18,576 nt of DNA from Oscillospiraceae bacterium (GCA_017440425.1 JAFSHJ010000115.1:1-18576); one strand, 5' to 3'. Shown: positions 1 through 7,490, numbered from the stretch's first letter. Notes: generated from the sequence alone by a model not told the origin. Translations and numbers: made by a program.

Positions 1-1
1 A

Positions 2-1612
2 CTTATGCGGCTGCTGCCCGATTACAGAGGAAACCTGCTGGCAGAGATGACGGTGGGACTTTCCGGACGGACAGACAGTGAAGAGCAGAATGCGACAGAT
101 AATTTCAGAACGGCAGGCATCTCCCACATTCTCGTGGTCTCGGGAATGCATTTGATGATAGTTTCGAATGCGGTGCTGCTGGTTTTGGAGATGCTTGGTT
201 TAAACAGGCGGATATCCGCAGCGGCGGCAGCGCTGTTCGTGGTGTTTTACATCTTCCTTACAGGCGCAGGAGTGGGAGTTGTGCGTGCGGGAATAATGGT
301 GATGTTTGGCTTTTTGGCAATTCTGCTTGGCAGAAGGTCGGACAGCCTGACGGCGATCTCTTTGGCGGCAGCAATAATCGTTATTGTAAAGCCGTTTTCG
401 CTGCTCTCAGTTTCAATGTGGCTGTCCTTTTCGGCGGCGCTGGGAATATTGGTGTTCTCGGGGAAAATGACGGCGTGGCTGATGCGAAAGCTGAAAAAGC
501 TTCCGCACCGAAAGACCGTTGCAACTCTTATCGAGCTGTTTTGTGTCAGCTTTTCTGCGTGGGCGGCAACGCTGCCGGTGTCGATAGTTATGCTGGGCGA
601 AATTTCGCTCTGCGCCGTGCTTGTCAACATGATAATAGCACCGCTGCTGCCGATAATTATGATCTCGGGCATAGCGGCAGGTCTGCTTTCGCTGATAGAT
701 GTGAGATTTTTTATCACAAGATTGTGCGCAGGCATTGCAGGAAGCCTGTTAGCTGTGATAAAATGGATATCAGAGGGCATAGCAAAAATTCCATACGCAG
801 CGATGAATGTAAGCTATAACTTTTTAAAGCTGTGGGTGGCAGGCAGCATAATAATGTTGCTGTCGGTGCTGCTGTTTGCACCAAAGAACAAAAGCTGTCT
901 CAAAATTGCGGCGGCTGCAAGCGCCTTTGCGCTGGTGGTCTCGGTTGGAAGCTATGCTTTTGCAATGCGAGACACAGCAGTGATAAGGGCCTCCGCATTG
1001 GAAAACGGCAGCGCAGTCAGCGTTGAATATAAAGGCGAGCGCTTTGTTGCGGCAGACGTTGAGACGGTGGGTGATGCTGCGCTGCTGAACGAGCAGATAA
1101 ACTCACAAAGCGGCAGCAGGGTGGATGCACTTGCAATGGAATATGCGGGTGATCTGAAGAACAGAGTAAAAGTTTCGGAGCGTGCAATATTGCGCATCAA
1201 GCCGAAAAATCTTATAATAACCGAAAAGCTGCTGAATGATGAAAAGATAGCGGATACGCTGGCAGAGTTTGATATAAACGGATACCGCAAAGCGGAAAAT
1301 ATGCAGATGACGCTGCGTGACGGCAGAATAACCGCAAAATCGGCGGCAGACGGCGTGTGGTTCATATCCGTGAACGGACTGAGGCTGCTCTACGTTGTGA
1401 AAGACACGGACATAATGGATATAAGCGCCGCAGATACCGATATCGATGTGCTTATCATCGGCGGTGCGGAGCTGAAAAACGAGAGAAAGCTTCGTGAGAG
1501 TGTCACGGTGATAGCAGGCCATTCCGTGGACTATGACGGCTGCGGAGAAACGACCTTTTTGGAAAGCGGAGAATATACGGTCATAATGACAGAAAACGGA
1601 CGGATATTTTAA
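2..1612 (+). CDS. comEC: ComEC/Rec2-type DNA uptake channel, 5'-truncated by the window, with degenerate C-terminal domain
   Basis: The frame is open to the left edge (CTT precedes the first ATG at 5), so the N-terminal part lies outside the window. The visible 535 residues begin in the Competence domain with the family's typical run FRTAGISHILVVSGMH (about residues 34-49). Many hydrophobic segments follow to about residue 325. ComEC forms the membrane channel that carries single-stranded DNA into the cytoplasm during transformation. The last ~200 residues occupy the place of the metallo-beta-lactamase-like nuclease domain. Where the HxHxDH metal motif should follow the predicted beta strand (VDALAMEYAGDL, residues 373-384) there are no histidines, so this domain looks catalytically dead. 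The frame ends 19 nt before holA, and the two are probably co-transcribed. Family assignment is firm; loss of nuclease function is inferred from the missing motif. Confidence 0.88.
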   Translation, partial: LMRLLPDYRGNLLAEMTVGLSGRTDSEEQNATDNFRTAGISHILVVSGMHLMIVSNAVLLVLEMLGLNRRISAAAAALFVVFYIFLTGAGVGVVRAGIMVMFGFLAILLGRRSDSLTAISLAAAIIVIVKPFSLLSVSMWLSFSAALGILVFSGKMTAWLMRKLKKLPHRKTVATLIELFCVSFSAWAATLPVSIVMLGEISLCAVLVNMIIAPLLPIIMISGIAAGLLSLIDVRFFITRLCAGIAGSLLAVIKWISEGIAKIPYAAMNVSYNFLKLWVAGSIIMLLSVLLFAPKNKSCLKIAAAASAFALVVSVGSYAFAMRDTAVIRASALENGSAVSVEYKGERFVAADVETVGDAALLNEQINSQSGSRVDALAMEYAGDLKNRVKVSERAILRIKPKNLIITEKLLNDEKIADTLAEFDINGYRKAENMQMTLRDGRITAKSAADGVWFISVNGLRLLYVVKDTDIMDISAADTDIDVLIIGGAELKNERKLRESVTVIAGHSVDYDGCGETTFLESGEYTVIMTENGRIF

Positions 1613-1631
1613 AAAACGGAGGTGAGGACGG

Positions 1632-2681
1632 ATGTTATTTAAGGATGAACAGCAGTTTGCAGAGCATCTGAGGGGGAAAGAGCTGCTGAATATGTATTTC
1701 CTCTTCGGTGAGGAGAGCTACCTCAAACAGCAGTATCTGGCAAAGCTGGTGTCTATGGCGGTGTCCAAAGATCTGGCGATGTTCAACCTGCATAAGTTTG
1801 ACGGCAAGGTCTCCATGGATGAGCTCAGCGACGTGGTCTATTCCTTTCCCGTTATGGCAGAGCGCAGATGCGTTGTTGTGACAGACCTTGATGTGGAGAA
1901 GCTGTCCGCATCCGAGACAGAAAAGCTTATGGAGCTTGCATCCACGGCACCGGAAAGCTGCGTGCTCATTTTCGTCACCGACCTCATTGAGGTGAACCTT
2001 AAAAAAAGCACAAAATATAAAAAGCTCGTGGAAAAAATGGGCAGAAAGGGCGGAGCAATAGAGCTTGCCAAGCGGGACGGAGCAAAGCTGGCGCAGTTTA
2101 TGCGTCAGGAGGCGGCAAAGCTGAAATGCACCATCTCCGCAGATAACTGCCGCTATCTCATTGAGCGCTGCACCGATAACATGGAGGTGCTCAAGGGCGA
2201 GATAAGAAAGCTTTCGGAGTTCTGCCTGCAGAACGGGCGGGACGAGATAACAAGAGAGGACATAACCGAGTGCTGCGCACAAACCCCGGACAGCAGCATA
2301 TACGATATAACCAAAGCCATCTCCCGCGGCAACTATAACGATGCCATCAAGTGTCTTGATGAGCTGCTCTATAACCGTGTGGAGCCGGTGGTGATAATGG
2401 CAACGCTGTCGGGATTTTATATCGATCTCTACCGTGCAAAGGTGGCAAATCTTTCGGGCAAAAACGTGTCCGATATCGTCAAGACCTTTTCCTACGGCAA
2501 CAGAGCCTTCGTGGTGGACAAAGCCTTCCGTGAAAGTGCCTCCTATTCCGAGCAGAGCCTTGCAGACAGCATCGAGGTGCTGCGCAAAGGGGACGAGATG
2601 CTTAAGGGCAGCAGAGTTGAGGACAGCATAATCCTTCAGCAGACGCTGACGAGGCTGTTTGCCTGCAGAAAACGCGGATAA
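1632..2681 (+). CDS. holA: DNA polymerase III subunit delta
   Basis: HolA is the delta subunit of the clamp loader. It opens the beta sliding clamp so the clamp can be loaded on primed DNA at the replication fork. The 349-residue length fits the family (about 340). The N-terminus carries the typical motif YFLFGEESYLKQQY (residues 22-35). The C-terminal helical domain has the expected pattern around LDELLYNRVEPVVIMATL and ends with a helix at LQQTLTRLF. A GGAGGTGA ribosome binding site at 1618-1625 lies 6 nt before the ATG and fixes the start. It sits directly after comEC, a common arrangement in Firmicutes; the rpsT gene that often follows holA is not here, and an RNase M5 gene follows instead. 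Confidence 0.93.
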   Translation: MLFKDEQQFAEHLRGKELLNMYFLFGEESYLKQQYLAKLVSMAVSKDLAMFNLHKFDGKVSMDELSDVVYSFPVMAERRCVVVTDLDVEKLSASETEKLMELASTAPESCVLIFVTDLIEVNLKKSTKYKKLVEKMGRKGGAIELAKRDGAKLAQFMRQEAAKLKCTISADNCRYLIERCTDNMEVLKGEIRKLSEFCLQNGRDEITREDITECCAQTPDSSIYDITKAISRGNYNDAIKCLDELLYNRVEPVVIMATLSGFYIDLYRAKVANLSGKNVSDIVKTFSYGNRAFVVDKAFRESASYSEQSLADSIEVLRKGDEMLKGSRVEDSIILQQTLTRLFACRKRG

Positions 2682-2704
2682 CAAAAATTTAACGGAGAAA
2701 CGCA

Positions 2705-3283
2705 ATGTATAAAGTATCGCAGGCGATAGTCGTAGAGGGAAAATACGACAAGATAAAGCTTGCCTCGCTGGTGGATGCGACTGTCATACAGACAGACGGC
2801 TTCCAGATATTCAAAGACAAAGAGCTGCTTGCAATGCTTCGGCTGCTTGCAGATAAAAAAGGGCTTGTGGTGCTCACCGATTCGGATGCCGCAGGCTTCA
2901 AAATAAGAGGCTATATCAATTCGGCAATAGCCAAAGAAAAGGTGATACACGCCTACATCCCCGATATCCACGGCAAGGAGAAACGCAAAGCAGCTCCCGG
3001 CAAAGAGGGAAAGCTGGGGGTGGAGGGTGTGCCTGCCGAATGCATAATCGAGGCGCTTAAAAGAGCGGGTGTGCTGGAAGAGGCAGGAGAGCAGAGCAAG
3101 GCTGCGGCAATGACCAAGGCAGATATGTGGGAGCTGGGACTTTCCGGCGGCACAGACAGCTCCGAAAAACGCAGAAAGCTTTGCGAAAGGCTTTCGCTTC
3201 CGCAGCGGCTTTCCGCAAATGCGCTGCTCACGGTGCTCAACTCAATAACCACCAAAGAAGAACTTGAAGAGCTGCTGAAATAA
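2705..3283 (+). CDS. rnmV: Toprim/DUF4093 protein, ribonuclease M5-like
   Basis: The 192-residue protein matches RNase M5 in length (about 186) and layout. An N-terminal Toprim fold has the conserved glutamate in IVVEGKYDK (residues 8-16) and the acidic motif in VVLTDSDAAG (about residues 55-64). A C-terminal DUF4093-type helical region carries the family pattern WELGLSGG followed by a basic RRKLCERL segment. In Bacillus, RNase M5 makes the final cuts that mature 5S rRNA from its precursor, with ribosomal protein L18 as cofactor. Here the gene is downstream of holA rather than beside ksgA, where it often sits. The ribosome binding site is GGAG at 2694-2697, 7 nt before the ATG. The Toprim/DUF4093 family is clear; the 5S substrate is inferred from homology. 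Confidence 0.82.
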   Translation: MYKVSQAIVVEGKYDKIKLASLVDATVIQTDGFQIFKDKELLAMLRLLADKKGLVVLTDSDAAGFKIRGYINSAIAKEKVIHAYIPDIHGKEKRKAAPGKEGKLGVEGVPAECIIEALKRAGVLEEAGEQSKAAAMTKADMWELGLSGGTDSSEKRRKLCERLSLPQRLSANALLTVLNSITTKEELEELLK

Positions 3284-3318
3284 CGCAGCCATCACACACA
3301 GAAAAGAGGTGACGGACA

Positions 3319-4695
3319 GTGAAACTTGATAGCTTGGGATTTATCTTTGGGCTGCTGCCCATTTCCATAATTTTATATGCGGCAACTCCCCGCAAATTCA
3401 GGAACTATACTCTGTTCGTCATCAATGCGGTATATTATCTCTTCATCGGCTGGCAGGCCGTCGCAATAACCGCAGCGGCGGTGGCGATGGATTACGGCAC
3501 GGCTGTGTTTTTGGATCGGGTAAGAGGCAGGGCAAAGCTTGCAAAGCTCAGGCTGCCGCTGCTGGTGCTTATGGCAGGCAAAAACATTTTCGGCGCAATA
3601 TATTTTGCCGTTGTGGATCAGATGATCCCCACCGCGGCAAACTTCGGTTTTGTGGTCTATGCCATCACCGCAACGGGATACCTTGTGGACGTGTTTGGCG
3701 AACACGAAAAAGCAGAGAAGGATCCCATCCGCTTTGCGCTATTTTCCACGCTGTTCTGCAAAATGTATATCGGTCCGCTGGTGCGCTGGAAGGATATGAA
3801 AGACCAGCTTGCAGGTGAAAACGGAGAAGGCAGACGCTTTTTGCCGGGTGACGTTGCAGAGGGACTAAGCATCTTTTTGTTCGGCACAGCCAAAAAGGTG
3901 CTTATAACAGACCGTTTGGTGGAATTTGCCCTCTCGCTTGAGCAGGTCAACTTTGAGACACCCACAATTTTGGGAAAATGGCTGGCGGTGATCGTTTTCG
4001 CCCTCAGAATTTTCTTCGAGCTTTCCGCCTACAGCGATATGGCAAGAGGTCTCGCGCTGGTGTTTGGCATCAAGCTGCCCCGCAACTTCTATTATCCCTA
4101 TCAAAGTGTCAGCATCAGCGATTTTCTGCACCGCTTCAACAGCACCGTCACCCAGTTTTTCGAGCACTATGTCTACAATGCGCTCATAAGAGAAAAGGGA
4201 GAGACCGAAGAGGGTAAGGCGAAGGCAGGTGTCCTTTCGGATATCATCAACACCCTGCTGGTCTGCCTGCTGTTCAGCCTGTGGTTCGGCGTCAACTTCA
4301 ACTATATGATATGGGGCATATATCTGGCGGTGTTCATCATTCTGGAGAAATATCTGCTGCAAAAGGTTTTGGATAACATTCCAATGCTGTTCAGCAGACT
4401 CTATGCCTTCGTCGTGATAATGCTTTCCTTCATAATCTTCGCATCGGATAACATGAGTCTGTTCCTGCGTTCCGTTGCGGCTGTGTTCAATTTTTCAACA
4501 GACCTCAGCACCACCAAACTGGAATATCTGCTGAGCAGCAACTTTTTGATGCTGGTGGTAGCGGTGCTGTTTTCATCAAGTCTGTTCTCGTTTTTGATGA
4601 GAAAGCTGAAAGCAAAAAGCAGCGTTTTGGGAAGGATACTCTCGCTGGTGTGGGTGATCGCACTGACGGTAACAACGGTCGCGTTCCTGCTGTAA
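3319..4695 (+). CDS. MBOAT-family membrane protein (AlgI/DltB/PatB-like) lacking both active-site histidines
   Basis: This 458-residue polytopic membrane protein resembles MBOAT O-acyltransferases of the AlgI/DltB type, which pass acyl groups across the membrane to cell-surface polymers. The start is GTG, with AGAGGTGA at 3305-3312 placed 6 nt upstream. The framework of the signature region is kept: SISDFLHRFNST (residues 265-276) aligns with the family SIxxFWxRWHIS, and FSLWFGVNFNYMIWG (319-333) aligns with the family LLTGLWHGxxWNFxxWG. The histidine of RWHIS is Asn274 and the catalytic histidine of LWHG is Phe323. The frame is intact with no sign of decay. The next gene is a DHHW-type partner, the usual companion of clostridial MBOATs. 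I infer an MBOAT fold without normal acyl transfer; a different chemistry or a scaffold role remains possible. Confidence 0.8.
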   Translation: MKLDSLGFIFGLLPISIILYAATPRKFRNYTLFVINAVYYLFIGWQAVAITAAAVAMDYGTAVFLDRVRGRAKLAKLRLPLLVLMAGKNIFGAIYFAVVDQMIPTAANFGFVVYAITATGYLVDVFGEHEKAEKDPIRFALFSTLFCKMYIGPLVRWKDMKDQLAGENGEGRRFLPGDVAEGLSIFLFGTAKKVLITDRLVEFALSLEQVNFETPTILGKWLAVIVFALRIFFELSAYSDMARGLALVFGIKLPRNFYYPYQSVSISDFLHRFNSTVTQFFEHYVYNALIREKGETEEGKAKAGVLSDIINTLLVCLLFSLWFGVNFNYMIWGIYLAVFIILEKYLLQKVLDNIPMLFSRLYAFVVIMLSFIIFASDNMSLFLRSVAAVFNFSTDLSTTKLEYLLSSNFLMLVVAVLFSSSLFSFLMRKLKAKSSVLGRILSLVWVIALTVTTVAFLL

Positions 4696-4731
4696 CGGCG
4701 GAAAAACATTTAAAAAGGAGGTACGGCAGAT

Positions 4732-5835
4732 ATGGCAGATAAGATTACGGCGCTGATAATTGTGGCAATATTGATTGCCGTGCCGCTTTTCTCGCTGTTT
4801 GCAAACGAAAACTATAAACAACTTGATATCGATATCTTCGGCGGCGGACAGAACCTGCCGGAGCAGATGGAGGAATATCTCTCGGAGAATATGCCGGGTA
4901 AGCTGGCGCTGGGCAGACTAAAACACCGGCTGCTGGTTTGGGGCGGCTTGGAGGAGTTTGATGGCTTCTTTTTCAAAGAGGGCAAGCTGATCAAAAACTA
5001 TGCTCCCGACGATGAAAACGGCATCACCGGCAACCTGCAGAACATCTTCGATTTTATTCTGCAAAAGCAGATGCCATCTTATATTATGCTCATCCCAACT
5101 GCCTGCGTGGTCTGTCAGGAGGATGTGCCGGAGCTGGCAGACATCTTCAACCAAAAAACAATGATAGACACCGTCTACAGCGCCTTTTCGGGCAATGCAA
5201 TAACGGTGGATGCCTACGGTGCGCTGTTCCGCAACAGAGAAAAATATATCTATTACAACACAGACCCATTGGTCACATCTCTCGGTGGATATTATCTCTA
5301 TAACGAGCTGGCAGGCAAGCTTGGCAAAACACCCAGCGGAATGTCCGGCTTTGACGTGACTTATGCAGGATACGGCTTTTACGGCTCGCTCTATAAAGAG
5401 AGGCCAATGGACGGCGTGAAAAGCGATGTGATATCCCTCTACAGCTACAAAAGCTACGACAGAAACTATACCGTCACCCACCATAAAGCGGGTTACACCT
5501 ATTCATACGACAGCCTTTACGTTCCGGAGTTTGAAAGCACCGAAAACAAAACGGATATCATCCTCGGCGGACTTTCGCCCATCGTCACCATCGAGACCTC
5601 CCGCCCCTACAAAGACGAGCTGCTGATTTTCGGTGATGAGACAGCCAAAAGCTATGTTCCGTTTTTGGCAAACCACTATGCAAAGATAACGGTGGTCTCG
5701 CTGGATAAGCTCACCCCGGAGCTTGCCCAAACCATAGAGATAGACCAATACCGTCAGGTGTTGTTCGCCTATTCTGCGGAGACCTTTGCGGAGCTTGGTG
5801 CGCTGGATAACATCGGTTACTTTTTAAGTGAATAA
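4732..5835 (+). CDS. DHHW/AlgX-like SGNH-fold protein with catalytic motifs replaced
   Basis: A 367-residue protein with an N-terminal membrane anchor (about residues 5-23) and an extracytoplasmic SGNH-like domain. It matches the DHHW family that partners MBOAT acyltransferases, and is related to AlgX/AlgJ, which use Ser, His and Asp. Family landmarks are visible: a PGKLALGRLKHRLL region after the anchor, FFKEGKLIKNY, NTDPLVTSLGGYYLYNELA (residues 176-194) and LLIFGDETAKSYVPFLANHY (297-316). In normal members the third is NTDHHWTxxGAYYAY, so DHHW has become DPLV (178-181) with only Asp kept. The fourth normally reads GDS or KDS, so the serine is Glu303. The ribosome binding site AAGGAGGT at 4715-4722 is strong. 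The gene is 36 nt after the MBOAT gene and is followed by a terminator. Family membership is fairly sure; function is unknown. Confidence 0.75.
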   Translation: MADKITALIIVAILIAVPLFSLFANENYKQLDIDIFGGGQNLPEQMEEYLSENMPGKLALGRLKHRLLVWGGLEEFDGFFFKEGKLIKNYAPDDENGITGNLQNIFDFILQKQMPSYIMLIPTACVVCQEDVPELADIFNQKTMIDTVYSAFSGNAITVDAYGALFRNREKYIYYNTDPLVTSLGGYYLYNELAGKLGKTPSGMSGFDVTYAGYGFYGSLYKERPMDGVKSDVISLYSYKSYDRNYTVTHHKAGYTYSYDSLYVPEFESTENKTDIILGGLSPIVTIETSRPYKDELLIFGDETAKSYVPFLANHYAKITVVSLDKLTPELAQTIEIDQYRQVLFAYSAETFAELGALDNIGYFLSE

Positions 5836-5856
5836 AATGCAGATAGCTGTGTTTCG

Positions 5857-5886
5857 GCCCGTACAAACAGTACGGGCTTTTTATTA
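5857..5886 (+). terminator. Intrinsic terminator after the MBOAT/DHHW genes
   Basis: A perfect 8-bp stem, GCCCGTAC (5857-5864) with GTACGGGC (5870-5877), closes a 5-nt loop. It is followed by a T-rich run starting TTTTTATT. It lies 21 nt after the DHHW-like stop codon and closes the comEC-to-DHHW unit. Confidence 0.92.
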
Positions 5887-5912
5887 TATTGAGAAGCTTC
5901 GGCGCATATAAT
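5884..5912 (+). promoter_or_regulatory. Candidate sigma-E (mother-cell sporulation) promoter for spmAB
   Basis: TTATATT at 5884-5890 and CATATAAT at 5905-5912 are separated by 14 bp. This is close to the Bacillus/Clostridium sigma-E pattern (KmATATT, 14-15 bp, CATACAnT), with one mismatch in each element. Read as a sigma-A site, the -35 would be TTATAT, which is poor. In B. subtilis spmAB is under sigma-E, so the match fits the downstream genes. One weakness is that the implied transcript start (about 5919) falls on the ribosome binding site, giving a very short leader. Confidence 0.5.
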
Positions 5913-5932
5913 TTGCCAAGGGGGAATGGCGA

Positions 5933-6568
5933 ATGATGTCGTGGGTGTTGGCGGCAATGATAGCAGCGGCAATAATATTCGGGTGCGCAGGGGGAAGGAT
6001 AGATGAAGTTTCTGCCGCAGCCATAGGGGACGGAGTGAGGGCGGTGGAGCTATGCATCGAGCTGCTGGGCGCCGTCTGCCTTTGGAGCGGCATAATGAAG
6101 GTGGCGGACAAAGCAGGGCTGACGGAAAAGCTGAACAAAGTAATACACAGGTGCGTGGGTCCGCTTTTCAAGGGGATTCCGAGGGACTCGGCGGCAATGA
6201 AGGCAATATCTCTCAACATCACCTCCAATATGCTGGGGTTGGGCAATGCGGCTACCCCTTTTGGAATAACCGCAATGCGGGAGCTGGATGAACTCAATGG
6301 CAAAAGATGCACCGCAAGCGCCCATATGATACTGTTTGCGGTGATGAATTCGGCGGCATTTCAGCTTGTGCCGTCGGCATCCATTGCAGCAATAAGGCTG
6401 AGCGGAGGTGCAGCGGCGCCGCTGGATATAATGCCGGCGGTGTGGCTGACCTCTGCCGCCTCGCTGACGGCAGGCATAACAATGGCGATGATGCTCAACG
6501 GAATTTTGAAAAACAGCCGTCTGCCATCCGCTAAAAGCAAAAAACAAAGGAGAACAACAGCAGAATGA
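5933..6568 (+). CDS. spmA: Spore maturation protein A
   Basis: SpmA is an integral membrane protein which, with SpmB, is needed for normal dehydration of the spore core and heat resistance. The 211-residue sequence carries the family's conserved core: LWSGIMKVADKAGL (about 50-63), an IPRDSAAMKAISLN region, and GLGNAATPFGITAMRELDELN. The strongly conserved GNAATPxGI motif belongs to the nucleoside-recognition (Gate) domain. Translation could begin at ATG 5933 or at the adjacent ATG 5936; an AGGGGG ribosome binding site (5919-5924) serves either. The ATG at 5926 is out of frame. The stop codon overlaps the spmB start as ATGA, indicating translational coupling. The dacB gene that precedes spmAB in Bacillus is absent here. 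Confidence 0.92.
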   Translation: MMSWVLAAMIAAAIIFGCAGGRIDEVSAAAIGDGVRAVELCIELLGAVCLWSGIMKVADKAGLTEKLNKVIHRCVGPLFKGIPRDSAAMKAISLNITSNMLGLGNAATPFGITAMRELDELNGKRCTASAHMILFAVMNSAAFQLVPSASIAAIRLSGGAAAPLDIMPAVWLTSAASLTAGITMAMMLNGILKNSRLPSAKSKKQRRTTAE

Positions 6569-7080
6569 GCGGATACATCATCCCCGTAATAATCGGAGGC
6601 GTGGTAATATACGGCGCAGTAAAGAAGGTCAACGTGTTTTCGGTGTTCATCGAAGGGGCATCGGAGGGAATGGGTGTGGCGGTGCGGATGCTGCCGCCGC
6701 TGATAATACTTATGACAGCCATCGGGATGTTCAGGGCATCGGGTGGGCTGGAATTTTTCACAAAGCTGCTGGCACCTGTTATGGAGGCGGTGGGGCTTCC
6801 CAAAGAGGTGGCACCGCTGGTGCTGCTTCGCCCCGTGTCCGGCAGCGGCGCCACCGCCATATTGCAGGATATCGTCAGCAACTACGGTGCCGACAGCTTT
6901 GCAGGAAGAGTTGCAAGTGTTATGACCGGCTCCACCGAGACCACCTTTTACACTCTTGCCCTCTATTTTGGCGCAACCTCCGCAGAAAACACCCGTTATG
7001 CATTGGGTGCTTCTCTCTTTGCAGATGCGGTGAGCTTTGCGGTCAGCGCCCTTGCGGTCAGGCTTTTCCTCGGAGCATAA
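6565..7080 (+). CDS. spmB: Spore maturation protein B
   Basis: SpmB is the membrane partner of SpmA in spore core dehydration. The 171-residue length matches the family (about 178). Conserved segments are FIEGASEGMGVAVRMLPPLI (about 30-49), LLRPVSGSGA, and GSTETTFYTLALYFGA near the C-terminus, all characteristic of the Gate-domain SpmB group. The start overlaps the spmA stop by 4 nt (ATGA at 6565-6568). Its own ribosome binding site AAGGAG (6547-6552) is 12 nt away, rather far, so coupling to spmA probably matters. Confidence 0.93.
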   Translation: MSGYIIPVIIGGVVIYGAVKKVNVFSVFIEGASEGMGVAVRMLPPLIILMTAIGMFRASGGLEFFTKLLAPVMEAVGLPKEVAPLVLLRPVSGSGATAILQDIVSNYGADSFAGRVASVMTGSTETTFYTLALYFGATSAENTRYALGASLFADAVSFAVSALAVRLFLGA

Positions 7081-7085
7081 AACTC

Positions 7086-7114
7086 TTGTCAACCGGCTGC
7101 AGATAGTATATAAT
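7086..7114 (+). promoter_or_regulatory. Sigma-A promoter for the TSCPD gene
   Basis: TTGTCA (7086-7091) and TATAAT (7109-7114) are separated by exactly 17 bp, giving 11 of 12 consensus matches. The expected transcript start near 7121 leaves a leader of about 28 nt before the TSCPD start codon. Confidence 0.82.
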
Positions 7115-7148
7115 AGGATTGTAATCTGCAATAAGGAGAATAAAACAA

Positions 7149-7400
7149 ATGAGATATCAGTATATGACTTCCGGCGTGTGCTCCAGAGCCATTGAGCTGG
7201 AACTGGAAAACGGGATCGTTAAAGAGGTCAAGTTTATCGGCGGCTGCAAAGGCAACACCCAGGGCGTTGCAGCACTCATCCGCGGAATGGATGCCAAAGA
7301 AGCCGTTGAACGCATCAAGGGCATAGATTGCGGCGGCAAGGGCACATCCTGCCCCGACCAGCTCTCCAAAGCCATTGAACTCGCCCTTGAGCAGGAATAA
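7149..7400 (+). CDS. Small TSCPD domain protein (TIGR03905 type)
   Basis: An 83-residue stand-alone protein of the TSCPD family, named for the motif seen here at residues 66-70. Four cysteines, C11 (SGVCSRAI), C33 (IGGCKGNTQG), C61 (DCGGKG) and C68 (TSCPD), are spaced as in other members and suggest a metal-binding site. The same domain occurs at the C-terminus of some vitamin B12-dependent ribonucleotide reductases, but the role of the free-standing form is not established. The start is supported by AAGGAGAA at 7133-7140. It has its own strong promoter and terminator, so it is a single-gene unit between spmAB and galU. Confidence 0.85.
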   Translation: MRYQYMTSGVCSRAIELELENGIVKEVKFIGGCKGNTQGVAALIRGMDAKEAVERIKGIDCGGKGTSCPDQLSKAIELALEQE

Positions 7401-7450
7401 CATCCCGATTTTGTGTATAATTTTAACTGGATAATACTCGAAGTATAAAC

Positions 7451-7490
7451 AAACACACCGAAAATTTCATATCGGTGTGTTTTTGTTTTA
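7451..7490 (+). terminator. Intrinsic terminator after the TSCPD gene
   Basis: An 11-bp perfect stem, AAACACACCGA (7451-7461) with TCGGTGTGTTT (7472-7482), encloses a 10-nt loop. A T-rich tail (TTTTTGTTTT) overlaps and follows the right arm. Confidence 0.9.

Noticed and set aside
1635..2705. Long open frame on the minus strand (356 codons) opposite holA
   Set aside because: It mirrors holA codon by codon, gives a Cys/His-rich sequence without family resemblance, and has no promoter or ribosome binding site. holA itself is unmistakable.
7416..7421. TATAAT just after the TSCPD gene
   Set aside because: No -35 partner, and any transcript from it would meet the terminator at 7451-7490 at once.
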